This document shows positions 1-12,959 of a DNA stretch of 64,000 bases, one piece after another. This DNA comes from Varroa destructor (taxonomy: Eukaryota; Arthropoda; Arachnida; Mesostigmata; Varroidae): assembly GCF_002443255.2 (NCBI RefSeq), contig NW_019211454.1:16790243-16854242 (forward strand), read 5' to 3'. Positions within the stretch are counted from its first letter, which is position 1; every line of letters begins with the position of its first letter. The notes beneath the pieces were generated by a model that saw nothing but the letters and a program-made list of their open reading frames with translations, was not told the DNA's origin and did not search any database. The position numbers and the translations under genes are program-made.

Positions 1-1219
1 GATCGCGAAGATCGACAATAAGAAAAAGCATTCCGTAGGAGGCGAAGGAAGTCTGTGCCGTCGCTGCAATCTGTATCGATTTGTGGGCGTGTGCTGAGAA
101 CGATGGTGGACCACCGCGTTTTTTTTCTGTCTTCTTACAATATCGCTAGGCGCGAGTAGCTGTCAAGTTTACTAGCAAATTTATTGACTTCCGTGCCGCT
201 TGGCAATATCCCTGGACTGCAAAGAGGGGACATGAAAGAACAGGGAATCGCTTCGAAAATCCTGAGATGTGGGAGGATAGCTTATCAATAATGTAGAACA
301 AAAAGTAAATTTGCATTCTCGTTTTTTCCTTTTTCTCCGTCGCTTTCGCTGTGCATATGAACGGCGCTATGGGGCACTATAGCAGCAGCCGAGGGTAACC
401 GCACAATGTTTGGTTGAGAGGCCCGCATCGCACAAACGAAGGTAACTAAAGCGACTATTACTATCGTTTCCGCTGCTAGTGCTTCTATGACATTGGTAAC
501 TACGCCAGCTGTCCTCCTGCACTTCGCTGAGGTAACGCTATAGCGAAAACTCGTCGAGAAATGACGACGTAACGCTCTCGTATCATTGATCGCGTTTCTG
601 ATCGTCGGGTTAAACGCGTAACGCTGCTGGATCCCACAGCTGTGTATGTGGAAAGATTGAGGTGAAGAGGCGTTTGTCGTCGATATTGTTAGAACGAAAA
701 TCAAATGTTGGAAACTAAAAGATTATTTTATCGAAGCTAGAGTAGTCGGATTCGGTTTGGACAGGCGGGAAATTCAAAACGAGCTGTTCAAGCCGGAGTG
801 AATGTCATAGGAAACTGCTACAATATAGAATTTGGGTTATTAACAGATGCAGAGCAATGCCAAATGTCCAGTAGGTCCTAGAGGTTGTGTCGTTATCTCT
901 ACGCCACTACGCAAATGAGTTCTTCTGTATTCAAGTGTGTTTGAGCTAAGGCTGAAATAAATCCGTGAAAAATCTACCCTAAAAAAACAAATACTAATTT
1001 AGAGCATAGATAGTCCTGCCTGTTTGTATTTAGCTAAATTACATACGGTAAACTATGTAACACTGGCGTGATTTTATACACTTCAACAAGCTCGCGTAAA
1101 TAAAACGCTAGCTAATATGCGTTGACACAGATAGGTTATTCCTAGTTCCGTAATAAAATTTCTCAACGTCTTTAAGTACTGGCTATCTAACTAAGGTTAT
1201 CACGTGTTGATTTCTACAG
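1..1219 (+). other. dlg1: dlg1 intron, 3' part
   Basis: Non-coding stretch leading into the L27 exon. It ends in TTGATTTCTACAG, a usable acceptor. I see no exon for the first half of L27 here, so that exon and the start codon should lie upstream of the window. A 139-codon minus-strand open frame at 285-704 has no recognisable motif and is probably chance. Confidence 0.7.
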
Positions 1220-1362
1220 ATATCCAGGAGTTCTATGAAACTACGTTACTGGATGAGGGCAAGAGCTCCCACCAAAAGACCCACGAGACGCTAGAGGTCG
1301 CGCACCGTTGGGAGAACACAGATTTACTCTACCCATCGGCGCTTATCGGATCTGAGTTTAAG
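1220..1362 (+). CDS. dlg1: Discs large (DLG/SAP97) L27 domain, second half; internal exon
   Basis: Encodes the C-terminal half of the L27 domain of the membrane-associated guanylate kinase Discs large. The translation opens with DIQEFYETTLLDEGKS and continues through QKTHETLEVAHRWE. This matches the DIQEFYELTLLD...QKTAETLQIATKWE pattern of Drosophila dlg-S97 and human DLG1. In the family, L27 pairs with L27 domains of partners such as Lin-7 and CASK-type MAGUKs at cell junctions and synapses. The exon starts after TTTCTACAG with two bases completing a split Asp codon (phase 1 intron) and ends AAG|GTCAGT at a codon boundary after 48 codons. The open frame runs on into the intron to 1482, which is not meaningful. 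Identity is secure; the exact donor is inferred from consensus and from phase agreement with the next exon. Confidence 0.9.
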
Positions 1363-4300
1363 GTCAGTAGTAATATAAAGCAACAAAAAAAGACTGTGCA
1401 TAGACACAAAAGTTATATGGCTATATTTTTTTTTTTAGAACAGAAAACATGCTTAGCCATCATTCTACATACACGTAAATAACAGAAGTTTCAAGACTGA
1501 GGCAACACTCAGTGTCAAAATCATTCGAATTCGCCATCTGTTTGTAGCAAATGTAGTAATAGTAGTAAACTTGCGCGAGTAGCAAGTTAAAGCTTATGGT
1601 GGTAGTTTGTGTGATGAAATAGTCATCGACATGTAGTTCGCCGCTCTTAACCTATAGAGCCTTGTGGATCGCTCTACTTCAACATACAGCATATTTGCCT
1701 CACCGTTTAGAGGACGTTTTCAGTGAGTTCGCCTCACCTCCGGTAGTTCTTGGATTAACTATGGCGTACTACAGCATTTAAATTAGATTATATATAATTA
1801 GTGACCCCATTTTTGCTCCATCCTCCCACAGCAGAAAGCACCTGCGTTGTGAAATAGTAAGATGGCCTGTTTCTGTCTAATCATCACAGTTTTATGGACA
1901 CGTACAGCTGCGTCTGGACTGATTTATTGCCTGTTATAAGTGCAAACTGACGGTCAATAGGCCGATATAAAGCATCGCTTCATCGTCACGAGTTGTGAAT
2001 CACTTCTAGAGCCATATCACAAACGAAACCCAGTGAACAAAGAAAACGACCGACACAAAAACGGTCTGCTGATGGGCTAGATTAATGGCCTAAATTACAA
2101 TAGGACGTGCCGGTGTAGGCCTGAGTTTGGCGACGTTCGTCCGAATGAGAAATTTCTCAGCGAAAAAAAAAACTACGATGTGTATTTAAGGACATTAAAA
2201 AGAACAAAGGTCTACTCCGGTCGACTATAAACAATGCAAGCACGCTGCTTAAACGTACATATACGATGAAGTGTACAATAGAAGCTTCCTAAAAGGTCTC
2301 TAATTTGAAACATTTTAGAAAGTCTAAATATGTATCGACACATGAGTATTCCTAGATTTTTACCCAGTTTTGGGATGTACCCATTTGGTTCTTGCCAAGC
2401 GAAACTGATTCTGCAATATTAGACCATGAACGGCCATAATTGTCCGTTATCTCTGGATATAACAATTCTGGATTCCCCGTTTACTTATAAACAGAAGAAC
2501 ATATTTATTCAAAACGTTAACGGTTCTGAAATTGGCTATTCCGGCTACATTTCCTCAGAATCGGGTGCTAACAGAGAAATTACTTCAGTTCAATGCTGCA
2601 AATCTGAGGAAAAAATTGCTTGGTATGCAGCGTAAACTGCATATGTCAAAAGCGGCAAATTTGACGTGTAAAAGCTCACAAATGCTCTCCCCCTCCCCCA
2701 TGTTTTTTAGTGCAGCCGGCTTTTTTCCCGTATCTAATTCATATCAGTCTACAGTAACTTAACTGGGGTAAAAACTATATCAATTTTTAGAATGTTCTTA
2801 TACTTCCTTCCGACATATCCCGGTCCTTTCTTTGAAGACGCATCGCACTTCGACTAATCTTGCGTAGGCAGCCTTTACTGAGGAAGTATTTATACTTTCA
2901 ACCTTGATAATCGACCGTACGTTTCCACAGAAGATTAGCCCTCCTTCCAGAGGTGCAACGTTCCCGAGGCTGGCATGTTATAAGCCTAACAGAACAGCTC
3001 TCGTCGTTTGGCGTTCATTGATTCAGCGGTGAAGTGTTCCATGTCACAGAGTTCCAGTGGGTTAATTGGGATATTCTGTTGTTTTCATTGAGAGCATCCA
3101 GGTACGAAGTATTCTTTCGTGTTGAACTTAATTTGTCTCGAGTGTCACGATGTTCATCTTTCAACACCGGCACGGGTCGACAATACAACAATGGGGCAGC
3201 GTAGCGATTCTGCCTATATTGAAGTATCTAAGACCACGCAATGTCGACATTATACGCCTCTAAATAGACCTTTTTGACCGAAAAATGTAAAAAAACAAAA
3301 AGATCCTTGACTGTCGGCCAATATTTTCAACGTCAACATTTGCTTAGGCAATCGCTCTTCAAAAAAAAGAAGTTCATAATTTTCTGATCCGTGTCGAAGC
3401 CGTATGTGCAATTTAGAAAAGTTTTAGAATGGACCAGGACGCGGCCTGACAGGATACAGCTATGCTAGTACCCACTCTTAGTCACTCGACCACGGCCGAT
3501 TCAATAAACACTCCGCGGACTCTATCAGGTAACTGGATGATCAACGTCTGAGAGAATCTTGACTACGAACTACACCTGCGTATTTTTCTATCACCTATAC
3601 AAACTCGCTTCATTGGGTGTTAATAATTTTTGGGTTACGCCCAGCACCCGCCAGAAAAAGCTACCGTCATGGTCTTCGCCACAGCGATTAACTTATCTGA
3701 CCCACATAGTGGACCAATCACGCGTCAGTAGATGGCTCAACACGTTTAATTGGCACGCACGCGATCTGACTGGCCCGCACGCAGACTCTCTATTTAACAC
3801 ATCAATGGGTCTTGCTATTTTCAATCCCAAAGGACGCCTCTGTAGGTTCAGTTCAGTAAATATTTATCCATTACACACGTGCATTATGTGTACATATACA
3901 AAAACGTTTAAAGGCGATATGAAAACGTGGCACGAATGTAAAAGTGTGAACGATTTCCAATTGATGCTATGCTGTGTGACGGCCATCGAGACTATACTAG
4001 CGTGAACATCGTCGGTTTCATTAACATCGATTATTGCCCCGCTGGGCCTTCTGAAAAGCTGATTGCCTACACCGACAACTGGACCAGCTCGCACTCAGCG
4101 GAAATGCATATGCGAGATGCCCCTTTCAATGAAGTAAATTAGTGCCGTTCTATTCCAATAGACATTAAAACGTTATCCAAACAGAGCTTATGCGATGACA
4201 AATTAAGGCCGGACAATATACATCGACGCATCAAGTTGTCAGTTGTTAAGTGCCCTATTAGTTAGGGTTGTCTACTTTTTTCACCTTTCCCCTAAATAAG

Positions 4301-6284
4301 CCTCAGCTGTCCTGTCTGCAACATTGCTTCTAGGACTCCTTAGCGGACTCAGTACGGGCAACCTAAAAAAAACTAAATAGAAAAACAATATTCTATATTA
4401 AGCGTTTTACCTACTGTTTTAATGCTACTAAAAAATCAAATTAAGAACCCAAATTTGAAGATAGACCATTTCTGTTACGAGCTAAACACGTTAGAACTAC
4501 CTTAGACCTGCACTAATCCGGGCCGTTCTAGCGGTACCTACGTACCCAAGCGCTTTGACAAATAGTTCAAGTTGATTTGGCGATATAGAAATTAACAGCT
4601 GTCACAGATAGTTTCCGGGAAGGCAAAAGATGACTGCAGTCAGGCTGTGCTGACACTTTCCACTGTTTCGTTGGCCAGACAGCAGTTGGGGGCAGTCAGC
4701 ATTTTTGACTACCGCTGGCATAAAGGCTTGACTGCTTCTTTCTTGCTACCCCATATAAGATGTGAGTACACCTCACCCACTATTGAATTTATTGAACAAA
4801 TAATACATCAAAGCAAGCATTGTATTATGTTAGAGGCACGTTATAGCCATTCTCACAATTGATCAAACTTCTTCCGAGAAGCGCACTTTCACAAAACAAA
4901 AGCACGTCGAAAAATCCAAGTAAACACATAAACTTCGATCGATCCACAATCCAACCTCTGGCCCCTTTTTACGTTGTATGATGCTTTGCCCCGCTTCCAC
5001 AACGATAACTTAATTAAGCTGAGCAATTGTTGTTGTTGGTGTTAAACGAAAAAAAGAGAACACACGTAAAAACAGCCCTCTTCGAGGCTACTTACGCCGC
5101 AACTTTTTGCTCACATTTAATCCTATTGCTATTGTTTGTTATCAGCGCGCGTTTTTCGTTTACGGAAGTGAAATGTTGGTAACAACAATGACGCAATCTA
5201 TGAAAGTTGTACGTTCTCAGTAGCTGTCACTTACAGCCAACAGGGTTGACGATCAAGCGTCATCCCCTAAATATGAAATCGCCAAAAAGGTCTGGCAGAT
5301 GACGAGTAACAATCCTTTGTCAACTCTTAGAGCGCTTCGATAAGCGTTAGCGGTCGGCAGCCCTTGGCATCTCAACGTGCTTAACTTGTCGAACGTGCAT
5401 ACAATGCAATGACCATAACAATTACGACGACGATGACGACAGCAGTCGCGCCGAACGGCATTGCAGCGAGAACGGTACGTATCCATTGGATAGCGCACAC
5501 TCGATTTGCGGTGAGCCAATAAACTAGCGACAAGGCCACTAAATAGAGTGAAGCGCAAGGACGAGCTTACGCTTATCTCTGCCGCCGCCATTGCTGCTTT
5601 TGCCATACCGAATACAGTTTCTTTTCCTGTTCGCTGTCTTCTATTGCCACTGCAGTCATAATAATACACTTCTATTCTTTCCACCTTTTCCCGATTCATG
5701 CTCGAGTCTCTGAGACCCGCTGCCAATAACCCAGCGCCTACGGCCATAAGCCAGTCTATGTCACGGCTCGAGGGCAGACCGCATTAGTCAGAAGACTGTA
5801 ACTGCCATGTTAGTTGCCAACGGTTGCCTACCTTTACCTGCTTCAGCCGCCATGGTGTTCCTAAGAAAAAAAACGAAACTCGATAAAAGCCTACATTCAC
5901 CTAGGTATATCTCCCTGACGGAATGTGCCTGTCTACCTGTTCTTTGTTTAACTGCGATAGGTTGTCACTAGCGACAGCGGCTTTTAGACCGCGCGAGTTC
6001 ATCAGTAGCAGTGGCAGCGTCAACAGTAGTCGTGCGACTCGCGTTTGTCCTTTCAACGACGACGTTGTTGTTTTGTCTAAGCTCTACCACTGGCTGTGGC
6101 ACCAGCCACAGTGTGAGGCTGAATGTCGCGCTTGGGCCAAGACCTCTATTGTTGTCTAATGGCGGATGAATGGATAAAGCGATAAGCAGCAGATGAGCTA
6201 GGCAGTTTGCAATGGTCGCAGCTTCATCGAGAGCAGGAAACGAGAACAGATGAGGCTAAACCGAAGGATGAGGTTGCCCCCGTA

Positions 6285-6395
6285 ATGGTGCGGTGGTAAC
6301 GTACTTGCCTACTAAACTTAGGGGTACGTGAAGTGGCCCACGTTCGAATCCGGACGTGGACATATATAGTTCGTTTGATGTGGAAAAGGAACAGT
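6285..6395 (+). repeat. tRNA-derived SINE copy
   Basis: An A-box-like stretch (GGTGCGGTGGTAACG, about 6287-6301) is followed at tRNA spacing by a perfect B box core, GTTCGAATCC, at 6342-6351. The middle segment (GTACTTGCCTACTAAACTTAGGGG) lines up with the copy at 47681. Sequence after the B box (GTGGACATATATAGTTCG then TGTGGAAAA) resembles the complement of the copy near 35.0 kb, so the similarity extends beyond the tRNA-like head. No clean cloverleaf forms, which argues against a working tRNA gene. The 3' boundary is approximate. Confidence 0.6.
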
Positions 6396-9300
6396 CGTCC
6401 GACGCGATTCCTGACTAATCGAATAGCACCGGACATACAAACCCGAAATGTTTGTGTTAGCGCTCTGTCTGAATTGGCGGGCAGTTTTAATAGAGGCAAA
6501 TTAAGATTCAGTACCCGAGTGAACCTGGGCGCAAATAGGATAACACAACAGTTTACTATGCTCTTATATTGTTCTTCTGCGAACTTCTATAACAGATTGT
6601 GGATGAACGATGTCGCTGCTGCTGATGCTGGTTCCGTAAAATCATTCCTTCTTGTCGAAGACATAACACAAATGGACCCTTAATGGTGCCTGTTGGAACC
6701 GTGGTGCGAAACGGGTCTTCACTAGGTTACTACGCGTTCTATGTACCTGTCACTGAGAGTGCTGTGACGTGTGGGTGGTGCTGATGCCGACGACGTTGCT
6801 GTGACCTAATTGTGATCGCATCGTTCGTCGTGATATCTGAATGCGTGATATTTGGATCCAGGACAAATAACGCGCAGCCTGCAATTAGTGATTGGCAGTG
6901 AGCTAGTATCGATATCCATTCATTCTGACGTGGAAAGTTGACAACGCGCGAATAAGAACGAAGTGGAAATGAAAAAATGATTAACGGGAAACGTATTATT
7001 CGACAACAATAACGACGACGGTTATGGTGTATGGCAATAGCGTACCTCGTCCCAGATCGAGCGACCAATTACTGGGGTTACTGGTAGTATTTTTCAAAAG
7101 GCGTTGAGGACAAGGATGTTTTTCTACGGTGCTTAGTGTAGCTGGAATTACACCGACGGTGACTGTAGTGAACGCTGTTCGGTTTCGAAACGTAAAAACG
7201 TTGCAGCTACATCCGACAATTACTCGAGACATCTTTTCGTTAACAGTCGCTTCGAAAGCTAACTAAATGCGGTACAATATTATGCAATACGACGCGACGC
7301 TTTACTGCACGCCTTGAGCCTAAAAAAAAGTTTTCCGCTATTGTCCGGCCTGCCCTTAACTGCGATTCGTTTGTCGGTCCGTTTCTATCCGTAAGACGTC
7401 AGCTTCTGACAAAATGCTTGATTGGGTATCAATAATGCGAAACAATCGAGCCTGCTCCAGCATGTGGATGAGTCGGGAACGACGCGCTGAGCTAGCACAA
7501 ATTGAAAATCAACGTCGAGATAATGACGCTAAATCGTTCGGATGCTGCGGCTTCACTTTTCCAAGCAGCAGTAGGATCAAAAGTGAAAAAAAAACAACTG
7601 TCCGAAAACAGGACACGACAATTCTGCAAAAACAAGAGAAGGTAATTTATTTGATGGGTTTTTCTATACTGGTACTAGCGTCCAGATGCATGTAACGTTG
7701 CTGAAAGAAACGCTTTTTAAGAATTACACTGGGAAAAGAAAAGCGACGAAGGAAATGATTTTCAAGTAACTATTGTTTATTTTTCAATATAATAACCTCA
7801 TCTTGTTTTGTATTGACAGGTGTAGCCATAATTATATATGTAGACAAAGTTGATACATACATATGGAAAGCAAATTTGATCAGCGTATATCACAACGTAG
7901 AAGACTATACTTTGTCAAGAGATACACGTAAGCTAGTTTGGAACACTTGTGGATGTCAATATGTCCTAAATTGGTCCTGCTAATTTAAGCTTATCTGATA
8001 TGAATTGTATTTCGAATTTTATTTTTATATGATTCTGTTGGCTTCGGACACAAACGAATAAAATTTGAAAAACTATGTAGGAAATGATACATGAAATTTT
8101 CATCGAAGTTCATTTGAAATCAAGCTTACTTGTCCTGGTCGTTAGATCAGCTCGAGATACTGCACTGAGAGTATGAAGTTTCACTTGTAACCTATCAACT
8201 GCCCAAAGGCGTTTATACGCACATTACTCAAGTACGAGGGTTGTCATCCACCGCTATTCTGCCATTAGATAGGGGTCGGCCAAAGGCTTTTTGGAGGTCG
8301 TTTACATTGGTTGCTACTCTACACAACCCATTAGTATACATGCACATGCTTTCTTGTTTAAGCCCTCCCAGTCGACGTATAGGATCGTTTACAAAGAGTA
8401 TAAAACGAACCGGCAGCAAATTAGCGTTTTATGAGTATCGCCTTTCTGGTTTTCTCATTCTGTTTTACTATTTTTGTGAGTACCTTTTCAAAAGTTAAGA
8501 GCACACGGAATATGGGTCTTTGACGACCGTCGATTTTTAGACATTCGGGCTATTGTACGCCTTTTAGCGGTACGCTATCGAAGGCCGCTTCGAAATCCCC
8601 AAAGTTCCCCTACATTTAGCGCATTTCCGGACAGGGTTAATGTAGAAATTTCTAAAGTGCTTGTCCGCGTAAATGTCTTTGCTAGGAAGCCGTACTGCTT
8701 ATCTCGTAGGCAGGATGCATTTAATTAGTCTTCAAACAATCAATGAGCGTGACTAGAAAGGATTTGGGGACGTGTTTGATATTACGTTTCTTGCATCGCT
8801 TATATAGCAAAGGTACATGTAGACTGCCGAGGGGAACATGCAGCTTTTCAATTTTTTTTGATACTCGTGTATGGAATAGCCTGGATTATGGAGAAACTCC
8901 TGTTCTTCAATTGCTGTTTCCTTAGTCATGCTATTATCTAAATTAGAATACCGATTGCTCTTAGAGACCTCTTGAGTAACAGTGTACAGGCCAGTAAGTA
9001 TATTAGTTCTCTGCATTTTTTTTCCCGACATCTCGACCGAGCTAGTCTATTGTGTTGCTAGCTTCGTATAGTGAGGAATATTTGATACTAAGATGTTACT
9101 AAAGAAAAGGTGTTTTTACACCTGATTTCTGGGATGAATTGCGACCCGTGTTCCGCTATAGGAATGAAGGAGTATTTTTGTGTTAGGCATATTGACCGTG
9201 TACATCTCCTTTCGAGTTGTGCATTACAAGTGTAATTATTATCACTTATGCTAGTTGCCTAGACAAGTATGATATTACGTATAAGGACGTAATCGATGGC

Positions 9301-9544
9301 CATAGGTCGGTTCGGAGCATCTAATTTTTTACATCCTTAGTCGTATACAGTCTCACTGGCAGACTATCATTATTTACGTACGTACGCTTGCAGCACTCGT
9401 GTTGCTTGGTTATGTAGCAGTATATATATGGTATGTTTTTGTGTTTAGTCGTACTTACCCGCCCCACAGATGCAAGTATGAACCCTCTATATTTCGAGTT
9501 CTACGCCTGGTATCGCCGTTACGCATTCCATCAGACGGCTGGCT

Positions 9545-9642
9545 CCCAATGTCTGTCTCTGCCCGGATTCGAACCTCGATTACAACATGTCTTTGAGCTT
9601 AGCGAGCCAATACGTTATACACTAACTACGCTATCACGGGAA
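9545..9642 (-). repeat. tRNA-derived SINE copy, minus strand
   Basis: On the minus strand an A box TAGCGTAGTTAGTG (9620-9633) and a B box GGTTCGAATCC (9565-9575) both match the Pol III internal promoter consensus closely and sit at tRNA spacing. The acceptor stem does not close, so this is more likely a SINE head than a functional tRNA. The tail beyond the B box (GCAGAGACAGACATTGGGAGCC) only loosely resembles the other copies. The element overlaps a plus-strand open frame with no other merit. Confidence 0.6.
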
Positions 9643-10098
9643 CTAATACTAAACCAGTGCAACTGTTTTCATCTAGTGAATTTCTGAGTGATGGTTTCAC
9701 CTAATGATGGGCTAGTCTCATGTTGAAACCTGCTCTAGGATTCTGGTTGATGTATGCTCATTTTATTTAGAAGTAATTGAGCAGTGAGAATATCCATAGA
9801 GGATATAGCACTGGTTCACTTCCGTGGCCAGCAGATTACAAATTTCTCAGACCGATCAGAAAACAATGTCGATTGCCCTTTTTTCAAAATATCCTACAAA
9901 TCGTATCCAGTTCACTTCAGACTTTTAGGCTTCTATGGCGTAACGCTTTCTGCCTTAGAACCGATTGCATTAGCAATGGCCTACTTACGCGCCTTTTAGC
10001 GAACAGCAACGTCTTCGTTACACGTAGAGAGTTACGTGCTTGTCTGCTATAGGGTTACGCAAGGTTATCTAAGCCCGAATCCAGAAATTCGGGCACAA

Positions 10099-10116
10099 AC
10101 ACACACACACACACAC
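10099..10116 (+). repeat. (AC)9 microsatellite
   Basis: Nine uninterrupted AC units in the 11.4 kb dlg1 intron. Confidence 0.95.
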
Positions 10117-12728
10117 GGCCTGTTTCACGCTGAAAAACCCAGTCGTATGAAGTAGTATATAACAGCTCTAGTAACGGATGTAAAACACGAAAAGCATATC
10201 CGGCAATAAATTGATTCCACCTTCGTGGACTTTGTTAAGAAAGCTTCTGCTAGCTTAACGTTGTCGTGCTGACGGAATATATGAACGTTCTTAGCTAAGA
10301 TCAGACTTAAACAACTCTATATTGCAAGACATAGCATCCATACAAGAACTGTTTGTTTGTTTATTTAATTCATACATAGCTGTTTTACATTAATCTAAGT
10401 AATTTCTTCTTTGCACTGCTCCAGCACTTCGTTTCCACAAAATCGTCACAGATGTCGCATCTCATGCGGCGGCCATCTTATTCTTACTAGAGTACATCTG
10501 CCGGTCGAATCGTATCATCTATAATGTCTACAAGATATTTGTCAGGCCCGCTGAAGTCCAATTAACTATAAAAGGCGTATTTTCGCTAGCAAGCGTTAGA
10601 ACGTTCATGGCGATGCGGTTAAAGAAGACGCACGCTATAGATGTCGCTCGATGTTTCTGTTTGACGCGTCATGCCTCCATACGCTCGACCAGCCTTGAAT
10701 GTTCTAACTGTAATGTTTAGACTTTCATTGACGTGAGCTTGTTTTTTATGTTGCCAAGTATTCTGTTAGAAATTTCAATGTCTTTTACGTTTCGAATATT
10801 TACTTTCGGAGCGGCCCAAAATGTACGTAAGCATAAAAAAGTAATGAATTTTTGTCATGCATTTAACTTCACCTTCATTCACTGCCCGATCAGCGCATGC
10901 TCGCCGATCGTATATGGTAAAAAAGAACGGTTGATCTGCATGATTGCGAATCAGGGGAAAATACTAATATGAAAACGCAGAATCTATCTCAGTCTGCAAC
11001 GCGCGAAATTCAATTCCGATTAGACCTGGCTGGTACAACTATGAACATACGTGCGTCTTGGTACTCCAGTCATGACGCGATCATAAGGAGCAAACCGAGC
11101 TTTACTACTCCTTTCTGCTATTTTCGGGAAACCGTTTCGCTACGGAACCGTTTTGGGAGAGTATTACCTCTATGCGTATGAGCTCAGACATTTAATTCTC
11201 TTTGATGCGAGTATGTTATGTTAGAATATTTGCGTGTGAAGAGTCCCTCACGTGCCGATAGCTAAAAGCGAACACTCACACACATTATCATTATTTTTAT
11301 CAGTGAAACTTTGTCGACGATCAAGCTCAGCTCAGCCCGACGGCACAATTTCGTGTTCTGTCTGTACGTGCATCGTCTGTCGACATTGCACGTGACGACG
11401 ACCGGTGAAGTAGTCTTTGTGAGGCCCGGCCGGATCCGGCTGCTTACTTCGTCTCAACAGTATCGTCCTGCTTCTAAAAAGAGAAGCGATGCGAGCTGCT
11501 GTTGTTGTGGGAAGCAAACGAGTCAACCCAGATCAAGTCATAGGCAGCGCAGCTTGAACAATACGCGAATAGAATCGTGAACGACTTGCATCGTATACAT
11601 GCGATCCCTGGAGCGGACACGGTTTAGGCATTATGAAGTTTCCTGAGGATTGAAGTACCTACTTGGACCATCCATGGAAAATGGACGTTAGTTAACATAA
11701 TATTGTAATGAAAAATAGAGCGCATGCGGCACTAGCTACTTAGAAACGTGCTAAGTAAATGTTAGGCACCCGTTGGGCTGCGATGTTGTGTGATTTTTGT
11801 CTTTTGGTCATTCTAAGTATCGGGATTTAGGCGCTGACTTAATAAGTATATGAGGAAAGTGACACTATCACTAGCGGTATTACAGGCTGATCTGTGGTTT
11901 CTAGTAAATCGGCAACTAAGTTACAAAGAACAAATATCAGGATAGATGATTTCGAAACAAGTGAGGCTTTCAGCTGCCATCTTGATTTTTTCTTCAATTG
12001 GGTAACAGTTTTTAAACTTAGAAACGGTCTTCAAGTTTACAAGTTAATACCAATATGTTTTAATATCGGATCAAAATGAAATCCTCTGGCGTATTGATGG
12101 AGCGCACATTTTTTCAACTTGGAGAAGATTGAACAATTTGAATTGCCCACGACTAAGTTTTAGAATGTTGAATAATAAGTTTAATTATATTATCATGCGA
12201 AAATGAGTAAACGCGTTCCTTTGGGGGATTCCAATAAGGGGTTTATTTTAGAAACACTTCTACGGAATTGCCATTAACGGCATATATATCGGCATATTAT
12301 TATTGGAGTCTTCGTTAAATGAACTATTTTATCGTTGAAAGGATAAATTCGGTCTGTTTTTGTTTCCGGTGGCTATAAAATCGAATTTGAATCTGCTGAA
12401 GATTTCAAATAAGGCTTTCTTTGTCGTATTTTTGCTCATGCCATACAGTAACCTTCGAGTTACCCTGTACTATGAATAATTACGGCATTTGTGCACGATA
12501 TGTAAGTAATAATAATAATTCGTTCGGCCAAGTTACAAAGTTGTTTCATTGAATTCAGAATTTCATTAAGATAGTCAATAGCTGTGACAGTGACTTCGTA
12601 TAACAGTCATATTGCAACAATTCAGGCTTGACCCATTTCTCGATTTGCAATAATTAAGTCTAACTATATACGTTACATCTTGTTACTCACTCTGTTTCTT
12701 TTTTGTGTTCTTCTAAAACCGCTCTTAG

Positions 12729-12959
12729 AAAAAGGAATACTACGGGGGCGAATGTCTGGACGATGTCGATGTTGATCTCTGTATCGGCGGTGTCGTGGGG
12801 GTCGGCGGTAGCGGAGGTGCCGGCGGCGGAGTTCTCATTCCACTCGACCATTCTTTGCCCCCTTCGCGTAACGCCACTCTTGCCCGGCTGTATCATTCCG
12901 CCAACCACGTACTGAGCCATGGGGGACACCACCCGACTTCAGCCGACTCACCCGATAAG
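12729..12959 (+). CDS. dlg1: Discs large linker exon between L27 and PDZ1 (Gly-rich, His/Ser-rich)
   Basis: A 231-base (77-codon) open exon bounded by a T-rich tract ending CTCTTAG and by the strong donor GATAAG|GTAAGG. Both ends are at codon boundaries, which fits the flanking dlg1 exons. It begins KKEYYGGE, passes an acidic segment (DDVDVD) and a Gly-rich stretch (GVGGSGGAGGG, about residues 24-34), then IPLDHSLPP, ARLYHSANH and a His/Ser-rich end at SADSPDK. The KK-Y start and the PLxHSxxxLP-like part loosely resemble the vertebrate DLG exon that begins KKYRYQDED after L27. That correspondence is inference. High GC, clean boundaries and phase support a real exon; its role is probably a flexible linker. 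An overlapping minus-strand open frame is a shadow. Confidence 0.7.

Larger units (their letters stand above)
1363..12728 (+). other. dlg1: dlg1 intron, about 11.4 kb
   Basis: Donor GTCAGT, acceptor TTCTAAAACCGCTCTTAG behind a T-rich tract. It holds two tRNA-like SINE copies (about 6.3 and 9.6 kb) and an AC microsatellite near 10.1 kb. Open frames such as 3559-4005 (+), 5253-5747 (-) and 11311-11580 (+) have no motif I recognise and no convincing splice sites. The last is GC-richer and ends in a Cys cluster plus basic Ser/Arg residues, but I could not support it as a gene. Otherwise I see only AT-rich unique sequence. Confidence 0.7.

Noticed and set aside
3559..4005. A 148-codon plus-strand frame
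   Set aside because: It opens at a non-ATG codon (TTG), lies deep in an intron and has no recognisable motif.
5253..5747. A 164-codon minus-strand frame
   Set aside because: No recognisable domain, no splice or promoter context, and an erratic Cys/Arg-rich composition.
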